Below, piece after piece: positions 21,506 to 32,717 of a stretch of DNA of 64,000 nucleotides. A model generated the notes under the pieces. It was not told the origin of the DNA, ran no database searches, and worked only from the letters and a program-made list of their open reading frames with translations. Source of the DNA: Manihot esculenta (lineage: Eukaryota; Streptophyta; Magnoliopsida; Malpighiales; Euphorbiaceae); the NCBI RefSeq assembly GCF_001659605.2, contig NC_035161.2, positions 7,097,290 to 7,161,289 of the forward strand. Reading direction: 5' to 3'. The position numbers were made by a program, and so were the translations under genes. How positions within the stretch are numbered: the stretch's first letter is position 1; each line of letters opens with the position of its first letter.

Positions 21506-23790
21506 ACCCTGATGTTTCTCTTTTCTTTGTTTGCTTGTGAGCCCTTGTGAGGTTGGGTTGATAGCTTATGGGTTAGAGTATTTCCCTTGGGGTCAGTGCA
21601 CCCAAGTGTGATCCATCTGTGGCAGAGTCAGTCTGCCGGTATAGTCAGAGTATATGTTGTGAGTAGATGCCTTCCAGCTGACCTAGCGGTTCTAGATTTG
21701 ACTGTTTGACGTCATTCTAGGGTTGGATTGGTTCTTCTACTAGTGGTACTATCTAGTCTGCAGAGACAAGGTAGTCAGGTTCAGAGGTCAGGATGGATCA
21801 GAGGTAGTCCTTAGAGGGGACAAAATAGGGATACCTAGAGGTTTAGTATCAACCCTATAGGCTCGTAGGCTGTTCAGGAAAAGTTGTCAGGGGTTCTAGC
21901 TCGTCAGAGAGAGTATAGTAGTCAGGTCAGGGAGCCCGCCTCAGTGCCCATTGTTAGAGAGTTTAGATGTTTCCCCAGATGAGTTCCCAGGACTACCACC
22001 TGTCAGGGAGATAGAGTTTAAAATAGAAGTAATGCATGGAATTGGACCAATCTCTATCCCTCCCCACAGGATGGTATCAACAGAGTTAAAAGAGTTATAA
22101 GGATCAGTTGTAAGAGTTGGTAGTTAAGGGTCCCCATCTGACTGAGCACTTCGCCTTGGGGTGTTCCAGTGTTGTTATGAGGATGAAGGATGGATCCCTA
22201 AGACTTTGTGTCGACCATTAGTCGTTGAACAAAGTCACTACCCAGAACAAGTATTTGTTACCTTGGATCGACGATCTATTTTAAGCCAGCTAGCAGGAGC
22301 TGGTTGCCTTTCCAAGATAGATCTGAAGTCTAGGTACCATCAGTTAAGATCAAGGAAGAAGATGTGCAGAGAGCAGTGTTTAGAACCAGATATGGGCACT
22401 ATGAGATTCTAGGAATGTCGTTCGGGTTAATGAACGCCCCTACAGCATTCATGGATCTCATGAGCAGAGTTTTAGCCGGTTTCTGAATTACTCCGTTATT
22501 GTCTTCATTGACGGTATCTCGGCGAGTTCCAGAAATGTAGAAGAGTATGCCCATCATCTGAAATCAGGATTGTAGATCCCGAGAGAACATGGCTTGGATG
22601 CCTAGTTCTCCAATGTGAGTTCTGGTCAAGGAGCATATCCTTCTTGGGTCATGTGTGTCGGAGAAAGAAAGGTGAAGTAGACCTGAGAAAGTTGAAGTTG
22701 TAGTTAACTAGCCCAGGCCCATGGTAATGACAAAGATTAAGAACTTTTGGGTTGGGCAGGTTACCTAATGGAGGTTCATCTAGAACTTCTCTATAGTTGC
22801 CGCTCCTATGGCCAGATGGATCAAGAAGAACCAGAGGGTTGTGTGGTCTACTCAGATTGAAGAGGGCTTTGAAAAGCCAAAGGAAATGTTGATGTCAGCA
22901 CCAGTGGCAGGATGATTGCTTATGCTTCTAGGTAGCTGAAGAAGCATGAGTTGAATCATCTTACACACGGTCCAGAGATGGCAATGGTAATACTTGCACT
23001 CAAGATGTGGAGGCGATACCTGTATAAGGTATGTGGACAGATCCTTACAGATCGAAAGAGCTTGCAATACATCTTGAGTCAAGAGAGAAGAACATGAGGT
23101 ATAGGAGATGGGTAAAAACTGCGTGGTATTCGCGACTTCAAGGTTCGGTATATTCGGCTGAGGCAGATATTTCGATAGATGCCCTCAACCGGAAACCACT
23201 TGACAGCTTATCCCGTCCCTTAGTATAGTAAGAAGAAGGCCAGTAGTCAAAGATGAGAAAAATCAGAACTGCTGTGAGTCAGCAGGAGAGTATGAAGTCG
23301 TCCGCAAGAGGCATGTAGAGTTTCAGAAGAGAAGAAGAGTTTTTGTCAGAGTGCACGGCGGAAGCGTGTTGAGGTTCTCGAGGAAGTCGAGGTTTGCTGG
23401 AGGTGTCTCCTAAAGAGAGGGTGATTCGCTATGGGCGGAAAGGTAAATTAGCTCTCAGATACATTGGACTCTTTGAAATCCTGCAACGGATTTGGGAATG
23501 TATCCCACGAGTTAGATTTACCCACTTTAATGGAAGAGATCCATTCGTTTTTCCATGTTTCCACAATATATGAGTTCGTGTCGGGTCCGAGTGAGGTTCT
23601 TAAAGGAACCAGAGGTGGAGACCGCAGAGGATCTCACCTATGTTGAGCAGCTAGTACGGACTGCAGACACACAAGTCAGAAAGTGTGGAAACAAGGAAAT
23701 CCCGATGGTGAAAGCCCCTTAGAATCACCTTAAGATGAAAAGTTCACCGGGGAGACCGAGAGTTTATACTCCAGCAATGACCGTGTCTCT
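21506..23790 (+). pseudogene. E3 Pol remnant: protease, RT, RNase H pieces; integrase core deleted
   Basis: Family-like pieces can be followed in broken frames. They are protease (about 21540-21730), RT start (about 22040-22240), RT (YHQLRS near 22330; the active-site region near 22500 is altered), RNase H (about 22910-23220), the integrase tail (about 23250-23600) and chromodomain remnants (about 23600-23780). Stops, frameshifts and small deletions are frequent. Between RNase H (about 23225) and the integrase tail (about 23255) the whole integrase zinc finger and catalytic core, roughly 1.1 kb in E2, is missing. No functional product is possible. Confidence 0.85.
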
Positions 23791-24881
23791 CTTTTAGAAG
23801 AGAGGTTTTTAGGTTTTGCTTGCTTGTTGCTTGCTTGCTTATGTATGTTAGATGCTATGCTTTGAGTTGCCTGTTTGTTTGTTTGAACATTCGAGGACGA
23901 ATGTTCTTTAAGGGGGGAAGAATGTAATACCCGGCTAGATTCCGGCATCGGAATCCCTACCTTCCGGCGGAATCTCCGTTGGAATATGGAATTTTGATGA
24001 TACCAGAGTCTTCTAGAGGGGTAAAATGTGATTTCTAAAATGATTTTTAGTGATTTCATGGTTTTAAATGAAAAAGAAGTGAGTTTTGAAAAGAAAAGAC
24101 CAAGGAGGTTTTTACCAGGTTCGGCCGCCGAAAGTGAAGTTCAGCCGCCGAACATGATTTGGTTTTGGGGGCGCTTTTGGCCTCCGAAAGCTATGTTTGA
24201 ACAAACCAGGTTCGGCCCATGTTTCCACAATATATGAGTTCGTGTCGGGTCCGAGTGAGGTTCTTAAAGGAACCAGAGGTGGAGACCGCAGAGGATCTCA
24301 CCTATGTTGAGCAGCTAGTACGGACTGCAGACACACAAGTCAGAAAGTGTGGAAACAAGGAAATCCCGATGGTGAAAGCCCCTTAGAATCACCTTAAGAT
24401 GAAAAGTTCACCGGGGAGACCGAGAGTTTATACTCCAGCAATGACCGTGTCTCTCTTTTAGAAGAGAGGTTTTTAGGTTTTGCTTGCTTGTTGCTTGCTT
24501 GCTTATGTATGTTAGATGCTATGCTTTGAGTTGCCTGTTTGTTTGTTTGAACATTCGAGGACGAATGTTCTTTAAGGGGGGAAGAATGTAATACCCGGCT
24601 AGATTCCGGCATCGGAATCCCTACCTTCCGGCGGAATCTCCGTTGGAATATGGAATTTTGATGATACCAGAGTCTTCTAGAGGGGTAAAATGTGATTTCT
24701 AAAATGATTTTTAGTGATTTCATGGTTTTAAATGAAAAAGAAGTGAGTTTTGAAAAGAAAAGACCAAGGAGGTTTTTACCAGGTTCGGCCGCCGAAAGTG
24801 AAGTTCGGCCGCCAAACATGAGTTGGTTTTGGGGGCGCTTTTGGCCTCCGAAAGCTATGTTTGAACAAACCAGGTTCGGCC
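23554..24881 (+). repeat. 664-bp tandem duplication in E3 (two copies)
   Basis: Copy 1 is about 23554-24217 and copy 2 about 24218-24881. Each contains the chromodomain remnant, polypurine tract and the first 295 bases of the LTR. The copies differ at only a few positions. The LTR start therefore occurs at both 23923 and 24587, exactly 664 bases apart. Only the second is followed by a full LTR. Confidence 0.9.
23910..23922 (+). other. E3 polypurine tract (first of two)
   Basis: AAGGGGGGAAGAA abuts an LTR start. A second copy is at 24574-24586. A 9-bp inverted repeat (GAACATTCG at 23885-23893, CGAATGTTC at 23898-23906) sits just upstream. Confidence 0.85.
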
Positions 24882-27077
24882 GCCGAACCTCAAGTTCGGC
24901 CGCCGAACATGGGGGTGTTTTGCATGCATGTTAGGCCGCCGAAGGAGGTTTGGCTGGCCACCTATAAAAGCCCCTCAGACCGAAAATGGGCGAGATTTCT
25001 CCCCATTCTCGAGCTCAGGTGTGTTCATGTCCTCCTTTGGTCATTTTCATGTTTTCTCTTCATCTCCTTCATATTTTTATGAGTTCCATGGTTGTTTTGA
25101 AGAGTTTTCAAGCTTAGATCAAAGTTTTGGGAGCTTGGAGACCCAAGGAGTAGTTTCCTCCCATCTCCAAGTTAGAGCTCGCACAAACCCTCGATCTTCA
25201 AGAGGTAAGTGTGGATCTATGCTTTTCCTTACATTTCATGAAGTTTTAAGTGAGTTTTAAGAGGTTTTGATGGTTGATTATGGGTAGATATGCATGTTAG
25301 GTTTTATGTGGGTTTTATGCCTAATGTATGATAATGTATGTTCATGTGATGTTTGTGTTGGGATTTAGGTCAGTTTTCAAGCCCCTTGAGCTTATGGGAG
25401 AGAGTATGCATGATTGGGAAAGAGTATGTGAGGCTTGGTTTGTTTTGGTGGTTTTGGCCTATGTGGGTCATAAACTATCTATGTATGCTTTAGATGTTGT
25501 TTTTGGGAGTTTAAGCTTGTTTGAGCTCCTTTGTGCATGTTTAAGGATGTATGCATGTGTTTGAGAAGTTGGGTGCTTGTTTTGGGGTGTATGGAAGGTT
25601 TGGGAGGCTTGAAATGCACAAAGGCTGAGTTCTGGATGAACTCAGGTTCGGCCGCCGAACCTGCCTGAGGATGCAGGGATTGGCCGCCTAACCTTGCCCC
25701 CGAAAGTTGAGTTTTGGCTTGAAAGCAGACTTTCGGCCGCCGAAGGTAATGTTCGGCCGCCGAAAGTGCCTGACTTTCGTCTCTGGAGAGAGGGTTCGGC
25801 CGCCGAAGGTGCCGCCGAACCTGCCTGACTTTCGTCTCTGTCTGAGACTTTCGGCCGCCGAAGGTGCCGCCGAAAGTGCCCTGTCCAGCCTTTCCTTGAA
25901 TGTTTTCTATGCATGTTTAAGTGATGCTTTAGGGGGTTTTTGGGTAGTTGTTTATGAGTTGTTTAGAGTATGTTTGGCACCTCACTGGGATCCACCTGTG
26001 TAGGATCGGACCCGAGGAACCAAGGTGTTTAGCAGTGTTAGCTGCCTGAGAGTTAGTCCAGAGCTAGCCAGAGGTGAGTGGAACTAACCCTTATGTTTTA
26101 AATCAAATGTTTTCAGCATGTTCAAGCATGTTCATGCATCATGAATACCATGTTATGCAATAGGTTGTTTGCATTAGAATTCACGAATATGATGCATTGC
26201 ATAATACGATGACAATGATGTGGATGGATACTGGATGATCCTCTAGCCCTCAGTATGTTATGACATGATATGGAATGATATGATATGGCATGTACGATAT
26301 GATATGAGATGAGAAGTCCAGGTGTGGCCGTATCGGCCCTGGCATAGAGCATGAGAAGTCCAGGTGTGGCCGTATCGCCCCTGGCATAGAGCATATGAAG
26401 TCCAGGCGTGGCCGTATCGCCCCTGGCATAGAGTATTGTTGACTTGTTATGGTACGAGATTGATATGTAGAGGGCTATTGGTGACAGATTCATCCTTGAG
26501 GTGATATATTTGTGATGTGATGCATTCCATGATAGCATATGTTAAAATGAACTGTTTTCTTTTATGGTTTCTGCTCACTGGGCTTTTTAGCTCACCCCTC
26601 TCCCCTAACCCCAGGTTTGCAGGGTCAGAGATAGTCAGGAGATCAGCAGGTTACGTCCATGGTCATGTTTATGTAATAGAATAGTAGTGGACATGATGTA
26701 ATGTAAGGTTATGTTTTGATGTAAAAAGAGTTGTATTGCATAATGATATTATGTTATATGTTCAGAGTTATAGTATTGTGCTTGGCCCGAGTTGGATAAT
26801 CCCTTTGTACATGAGTTTTATTTTATGTTGTTTCATATGATGGACCGAGTTTGACATAGGGTATGCTGACCCTAGGGGTTCTATGAGTTCAGTCATAGTG
26901 CATACACAGGTCAAACTGGTTAAAGGTAAAGTTTTAAATGTTTTATGGATATGTTTGATCATGTTTGGGATTATACCAGCTGTACAGGATGCATAGTAGG
27001 CTTGCTACGGGTCCCGGTGGCCTTATGCCGATCTGGATCCTAGCGCCGGTAGCGGTCCAGATTTTCGGGTCGTTACA
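24587..27077 (+). repeat. E3 3' LTR
   Basis: Full 2491-bp LTR, nearly identical to 17093-19602. TATA box at 24963-24970; motif clusters at 24783-24945 and 25645-25880; the three-unit minisatellite is near 26312-26435. It ends CGTTACA at 27077, followed by the ATCAT target duplication. Confidence 0.93.
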
Positions 27078-27195
27078 ATCATGTATGGGATTGAACAGGT
27101 TTACAGGTTACATGTCAGGCTTGCTACGGGTCCCGGCGGCCTTAAGCCGATCTGGATCCTAGCGCCGGTAGCGGTCCGATTTTCGGGTCGTTACA
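27078..27195 (+). mobile_element. E1 3' LTR, last piece
   Basis: After the ATCAT duplication the interrupted E1 LTR resumes with GTATGGGATTGAACAGG and ends at the canonical CGGGTCGTTACA. Next comes copia sequence, so this is the outer boundary of E1. Confidence 0.88.
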
Positions 27196-27196
27196 A

Positions 27197-27360
27197 AATC
27201 CAGTTTTTTATGAGAGGACGAAGCATATAGAGGTGGGTTGCCATTTTATTAGGCAAATGATTGCGTCCGAATGCATTTCTACTAGCTTCGTCAACTCAAA
27301 TGATCAGCTAGCTGATATTTTCACAAAATCACTTCGAGGATCATGAATAGAGTGTATAGG
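27197..27360 (+). pseudogene. Ty1/copia RNase H C-terminal fragment
   Basis: The translation carries the hallmark end of copia RNase H: ERTKHIEV, CHFIR and QLADIFTKSLRG. A TGA where copia elements usually have an arginine codon (27343-27345) breaks the frame, consistent with a CGA to TGA change. The E1 LTR ends one base before it, so E1 inserted into a copia element whose upstream part lies outside the window. The copia match fades by about 27360. Confidence 0.8.
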
Positions 27361-27374
27361 CGTAGTTGAAAAAT

Positions 27375-30290
27375 CTGGAGGCACACTGCCTTTTTTGGTG
27401 AGAGCAAAAGGGAAAGTGGAGGATGCACCATTTTTACCACCACTCGTCAAAGAGTTGTTGGAGTAGTTTCCTAGGGTAGTGGAAGAGCCTTCAAAGCTTC
27501 CACCTTTGCAGAATATTCAACATCGGATTGATCTCATTCTTGGATCCAAATTATTAAATTTTTCTCATTACAAGATGAGCCCAAAGGAGAGTGAAATCCT
27601 TCAGGAATAGGTTGAAGAGTTATTGAAAAAGGGATATATTCAAGAGAGCATTAGTCCTTGGGGAGTCCCTATCTTATTGGTTTCAAGGAAAGATGGAATG
27701 TAGAGAATGTGCATGGATAGTAGAGTCATCAATAAGATTACGGTTCAGTATCAATTTCCTATTCCTCACCTAGATGACATGCTGGATCAGTTATCAGGTC
27801 TAAAGTCTTCTCAAAGATTGACCTTAAAAGTGGCTACCACCAAGTTCGAATTAAGGAGGGAGATGAATGGAAGACAACTTTTAAAACTAATGAAGGTTTG
27901 TACGAGTGGCATGTTACGCCATTTGGTTTGACGAATGCATTTAGCACATTCATGCTACTTATGAACTAGGTTTTGCGCCCTTTCTTATGCAAATTCATGG
28001 TTGTTTATTTTGATGATATTTTGATTTTTAGTCGCAATGAAGAACACTTACAGCACCTCCGTCAAGTCATGACAGCCTTGCAAAAAAAAAAGAGCTGGTT
28101 ATTAATTTAAAAAATATATATTTATATGACGGAGTGCATTCTGCTTCTTGGATATGTTATTAGTGAAGAAGGGATACATGTTAATAAGGAGAAGGTAGAA
28201 GCAATTTGGAATTGACCCATTCGGTAGAAGCAATTTGGAATTGACCCATTCCTCAAAATATTTCAGAAGTTTGCAATTTTCATGAACTTGCTATTTTCTA
28301 TCAGCGGTTTATAAAAAACTTCAGCAGTATCATTGCCCATATCACAAATTATTTGAAGAAAGAGAGAGCACAAAATTTTACTTGGACTGAAATTGCCAAC
28401 AAAAGTTTCGAGGAAATTAAAGATAAACTTACTTCTTCCCCTATTCATACTCTTTCTGATTTTGATAAACTATTTGAAGTTGAATGTGATGCTTGTGGAG
28501 TTGGGATTGGTGATATGTCATCGTAATTTAGTAGGCCTATTGTCTTTTTTAGTGAGAAATTAAATGATGCTAAGAAGAAGTGGTCTACTTTAAGCAGGAA
28601 TCATATGCAGTGTTCCGGGCTTTTAAGAATGCTTGTGGAGTTGGGATTGGTGATGTGTCATCGTAATTTAGTAGGTCTATTGTCTTTTTTAGTGAGAAAT
28701 TAAATGATGCTAGGAAGAAGTGGTCTACTTTAAGTAGGAATCGTATGCAGTGTTTCAGGCTTTTAAGACTCTGGAACATTATCTAATGGGGCGAGAGTTC
28801 ATTATTCATTTTAAGACTAAAAAATATGTGAATAAGATGCATGTTCGATGGACAACTTATTTTAGAGCCTTTCATTATGGCATACAATATAAGGTTGACC
28901 ATAGTAACAAGGTAGTAGACGCTTTGAGTAAGAGGGCTACTTTGTTTATTATAGTTAGTCAGGAGGTCATGGGTTTTGAATTTTGAAGAATTTGTATACT
29001 GCCAATGATGACTTTGCTAATATATGGGCGAAAGTCCAGGCTCATCAACTTGCTAATGGATTTTTGATACATTATAGATTTCTTTTTAAAGAGAACAGGT
29101 TTTGCATTTTTCATTCTTCTCTATGAAAAAAATTGATTTGAGAGGTCCATAGTAGAAGTTAAAGTGGTCATTTGGAGCATGATAAGACTATTGTTAGTTA
29201 GAAGAGCTTTTTTATTGACCACAATTGCAAAATGATACAAGTCAAATGGTACATAAGTGCCCAGTTTGTCAAACTCAGAAGGGTCATTCACAGAATACGG
29301 GCTTATACACTCCATTACCTATTCCAGAATACCCTTGGGAGGACTTTTCTATGGATTTTGTTCTTGGACTTCAATGTACTCAACGTGGATCTTATTCTAT
29401 TTTTGTTGTCGTTGACAGGTTCTCCAAAATGGTGCATTTCATTACTTGCAAGAAGTCTAATGATGCTTCTCATATTGCAAAACTATTTTTCCAGGAGGTT
29501 GTTTGTTTATATGGCATTTCTAAGGCCATTACTTCTGACAGAGATGTTAAGTTTTTAACTCACTTTTGCGTGACTTTATGGAAGAGTTTTGGGATTGAAC
29601 TTTGATACAACAGTGCTGCTCATCCTTAAACTGATGGCCAAACTAAAGTGGTGAATCACACTCTTAACAATCTTCTGCATTGTATCTGCAGTGATAAGAA
29701 AACTGTTGGGATCTTGCTCTTGCCCAAGCAGAATTTGCTTACAACAGTTCTGTCCACAGCTGTATAAAGATGTCACTATTTGCAGTTGTGCACAAAAAAA
29801 TTTCAGCGTATACAGTTGATCTTATTACCCTTCCTACAAGTTTTCATAACAATATTACAGTAAACAATTTGACAAATTAGCATGTAAACATTTTTAAACA
29901 GGTAGAACAATGTCATATGGAAGCCCATGACAAGTATAAAACTGCAGCTAATAAACATAGGTATTTCAAGTCCTTCAATGTCAGTGATCAAGTTATGGTA
30001 TATTTGCACAAGGAATATGATGGAGGACAAAAAAAGTTTGACCCGAAGAAGATTGGTCCATTTCAGATTTTTCAAAAGATTAATGATAATGTCTATGTCT
30101 TTTACCTCCCACATTATATGAAAATTTTCAAGACGTTTAATGTGGCAGATATGTTTCAGTACTACCTTGTTGATGACAACTCAAGGTCGAATTCTTTACA
30201 AGTGAAAGGGAATGATGTTGAGCAATTAGTCTTGAATTTTATGGAAAACTTGGACCTAACTCAAGTGATGAAAAAAAAGGCTTAACTTCT
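27375..30290 (+). pseudogene. Decayed Ty3/gypsy pol of a different lineage (gypsy B)
   Basis: A second gypsy lineage, clearly different from the E family. Visible in order: the RT N-terminus (LPPLQNIQHRIDLI, 27507 onward; [15 protein letters not shown]), RT active site VVYFDDILIFS (about 27990-28035) and RNase H remnants (about 28440-28960). Then come the integrase zinc-finger end (CPVCQTQKG), the core ([18 protein letters not shown]; about 29260-29605) and the integrase tail (FDPKKIGPFQIFQK; about 30035-30085). Many stops and shifts are present, plus a 29-bp tandem repeat at 28194-28251 and a 140-bp tandem duplication around 28491-28770. The RT wording resembles Reina/CRM-type chromoviruses, but I do not assign the clade firmly. 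No gag is seen upstream. Confidence 0.82.
28491..28770 (+). repeat. 140-bp tandem duplication in gypsy B RNase H
   Basis: The segment starting GCTTGTGGAGTTGGGATTGG occurs at 28491 and again at 28631. The two copies share almost every base. It duplicates part of RNase H and breaks the frame. Confidence 0.85.
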
Positions 30291-30411
30291 ACTTACGAAG
30301 TCTGATGAAGGCTCACAATAGCTTTCTGGAAAGAGAATTTCGAGATGGATGGCTTTTAGAAATATGATAAGGGTCACAGGCTGTTGCAAAGTTCAAGACT
30401 CAAATTCTATT

Positions 30412-32499
30412 TGTAATACCCGGCTAGAGTCCGGCATCGGAATTCTACAGTCCGGTGGAATCTCGGATGTCGGAACCCTCTAGAAGGGTAATAGATATGT
30501 TTTATATGTTATTTTGAGTATGTTTTAATGTTTTAAAGTGTAAAGGAAATGAGTTTTTGAAAGAAAAGCACCAAGGAAGAACTGCCAAGTTCGGCCGCCG
30601 AACATGTATGAGTTTGGAATCACATTAGGCCGCCGAAGGTGGTCTGGCCAGCCACCTATAAAAGGCCTTAGGTCGGTGAATGGATAAGATTTTCTTTCCA
30701 TTCACAGGCAGAGGTGAGACCATGATCTTCCTTGGGTGATCTTCATGTTTTCTCCCAATCTTTCAAAGTTTTGATGAGTTTTCATGATTGTTTGAAGGTT
30801 TTGAGCTAAAAACCAAAGTTTTGACGTTTGGAGATTTTGAGGGAGAGTTGCTCCATATCTCCACATTGGGATCGTTCATCTTCTTGTTTTCAAGAGGTAA
30901 GTGAAGATCCTGAACTTCTTTGCATGATTTATGAAGGTTTTATGGTGTTTTATGGGTAGAGATGCATGTTTAGGTTAAGTTGAGTTTTTGGCTGATTTGT
31001 GGTCAAAGCATGATATGTGTTGAGATGTGTTGTTTGTTGGGGTTTTTAAGTTAGTTTTGGACCCCTTTGTGCCTATACTTGAGTATATGCAGGTTTTGGA
31101 ATTGTGGGTTGCATGTTTGAGTGAAGTTGGGTCAGTTTTGCATGAAGCAGAGCAGGGTTCTGCCTTACTGGAGAATCCAGTTTCGGCCGTCGAAGGAGGG
31201 TTCGGCCGCCGAACATACGAAGGAAGTGGTTTCGACTGCCTAAGCTCGCCCCCGAAAGTTTGGACTTTCGGCTCTGGAGGGGGTTTCGGCCGCCGAAAGT
31301 GCCGCCGAACATGCATGAGTTTTGTCTCTGGAGAGGACTTTCGGCAGCCGAAGTGCCGCCGAAAGTGCTTGAGTTTCAGCTCTGGAAGGGACTTTCGGCC
31401 GCCGAAAGTGCCCTCTCCAGCCTTCTTTTGTATGTTTTTCTTGATTATTTTAGGATGTTTTAGGGGGGTTTTTGGGGAGTATTATAGAGATGTCTTTGAG
31501 TTAGTTTGGTCCCTCATTTGAGTCCACCTGTGTAGGAACAGAGCAGAGGAACCGAAGAGAGCAGCAGTGAGCACTGCGTCAGAGTATTCAGAGTCTGTTC
31601 AGAGTCAGCCAGAGGTGAGTGGAACTAAACTTAATGTTTTAAATTGAGAAATCAAATGCTTTTAGCATGTTTCATGCATCGTGATATGTAATAGGTTGAG
31701 TGCACTAGACTACACTAATGTGACGCATTGCATTATTCTATGCTTGTACGGATCGAACATAGTGTGGATTCATTAGCCCTTGTAGTAAAGACCTGAGGAG
31801 CCCTGAGAGGGCCGGGCACAAAGCACCATAGGGTGCGTAATAAAGTCCTGAGGAGCTCTTTCGCGGGCCGGGCACATAATAGAGGGAATTTTGAATCAGT
31901 CCGAATCAGTCCGTCTGAGATGGGTGATTTACTTGTGATGTGATGCATTCCATGTGAGCATGTTTTATTGACATGTTTGATCTGTTCTACTCACTGGGCT
32001 AGTATAGCTCATCCCTCTCCTTTAACCCCAGTTTTGCAGGATTAGAGTTAGGGGGAAGTTCAGCAGGGTACAAGAAGAGTACAGAATTTTGTAATAGCAT
32101 AGTGTGGACATGTATTATTTGTAAAGAGATGTTTTAGCATTGTATAGAGTTCAGTAGTGTGCTTTACCTAGTTGTGTTATAAATCCCTTTTGTATACATG
32201 GTCTGTTTATGTACATATGTTATTGAAATGTTTTATGAGTATGATCAACAGGCTTAACATTGTATGAGGTTAACCCGTCTAGAGCAAGCTCTAGTAGGGG
32301 GTTTTGTAGCACAGAGATAGTGCATGCACAGGTTGAGCCTTGGTACAGAGAAAAGTTTTATGTTTTTACAGAAAATGTTTGATCATGTATGGGATGTTAC
32401 AGGTACACAGAGAGTATAGCAGGCTTGCTATGGGTCCCGGCGACCTTAAGTCGATCTGGATCCTAGCGCCGGTAGCGGTCCGATTTTCGAATCGTTACA
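30412..32499 (+). repeat. E4 5' LTR
   Basis: It begins TGTAATACCCGGC and ends GAATCGTTACA (one change from the family end). TATA box at 30657-30664; hairpin motifs upstream (30588-30640) and at 31180-31410; splice donor AGAG|GTAAGTGAAG starting at 30897. Short repeats with the core GTCCTGAGGAGC lie near 31795-31870. Confidence 0.92.
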
Positions 32500-32708
32500 G
32501 ATTGGTATCAGAGCCCTAGGTTCATATGGTCGGACCTATAGAGAGAGTGTCGGGCTCATAGAGGTTATAGTAGGTCGAGCACAATAGGAAGTCATGTCCA
32601 CTAGGATAGGATGTGGAGTCCTGTCTATATGATGATGTGAAATGCCATGATTTATGCATGTGCATTATTGATATGTGATGTTTATATGCTATTATGTGTT
32701 TTTTCCAG
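30897..32708 (+). other. Predicted leader intron of E4
   Basis: Donor GAG|GTAAGT at 30897; acceptor TTTTTTCCAG ends at 32708, nine bases before the gag ATG at 32718. The 1812-base segment removes the primer site. It matches the predicted introns of E2, E3 and E5 in position. Confidence 0.45.
32503..32516 (+). other. E4 primer binding site (initiator Met tRNA)
   Basis: TGGTATCAGAGCCC, three bases after the LTR end. Confidence 0.9.
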
Positions 32709-32717
32709 AAAGTTAAG

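Larger units (their letters stand above)
17093..27077 (+). mobile_element. E3: Tekay-like element with intact gag and decayed pol, TSD ATCAT
   Basis: A complete insertion of 9985 bp flanked by a perfect 5-bp target duplication ATCAT (17088-17092 and 27078-27082). It sits in the last part of the E1 LTR. LTRs are 17093-19602 (2510 bp) and 24587-27077 (2491 bp). I counted only about 15 base differences plus one 19-bp indel (near 18162). The primer site is at 19606-19619, gag is open, but pol is full of stops and shifts and lacks the integrase core. A 664-bp tandem duplication spans the pol end, polypurine tract and LTR start. Near-identical LTRs with ruined pol imply it moved using proteins supplied by another copy. 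Confidence 0.95.

Noticed and set aside
23923..24217. A separate solo or truncated LTR between E3 pol and its 3' LTR
   Set aside because: It is explained by the 664-bp tandem duplication: the pol end and polypurine tract are repeated with the LTR start.
29225..29605. A functional integrase gene
   Set aside because: Only a piece of gypsy B integrase is open; the reading frame is broken on both sides and the catalytic Glu region is disrupted.
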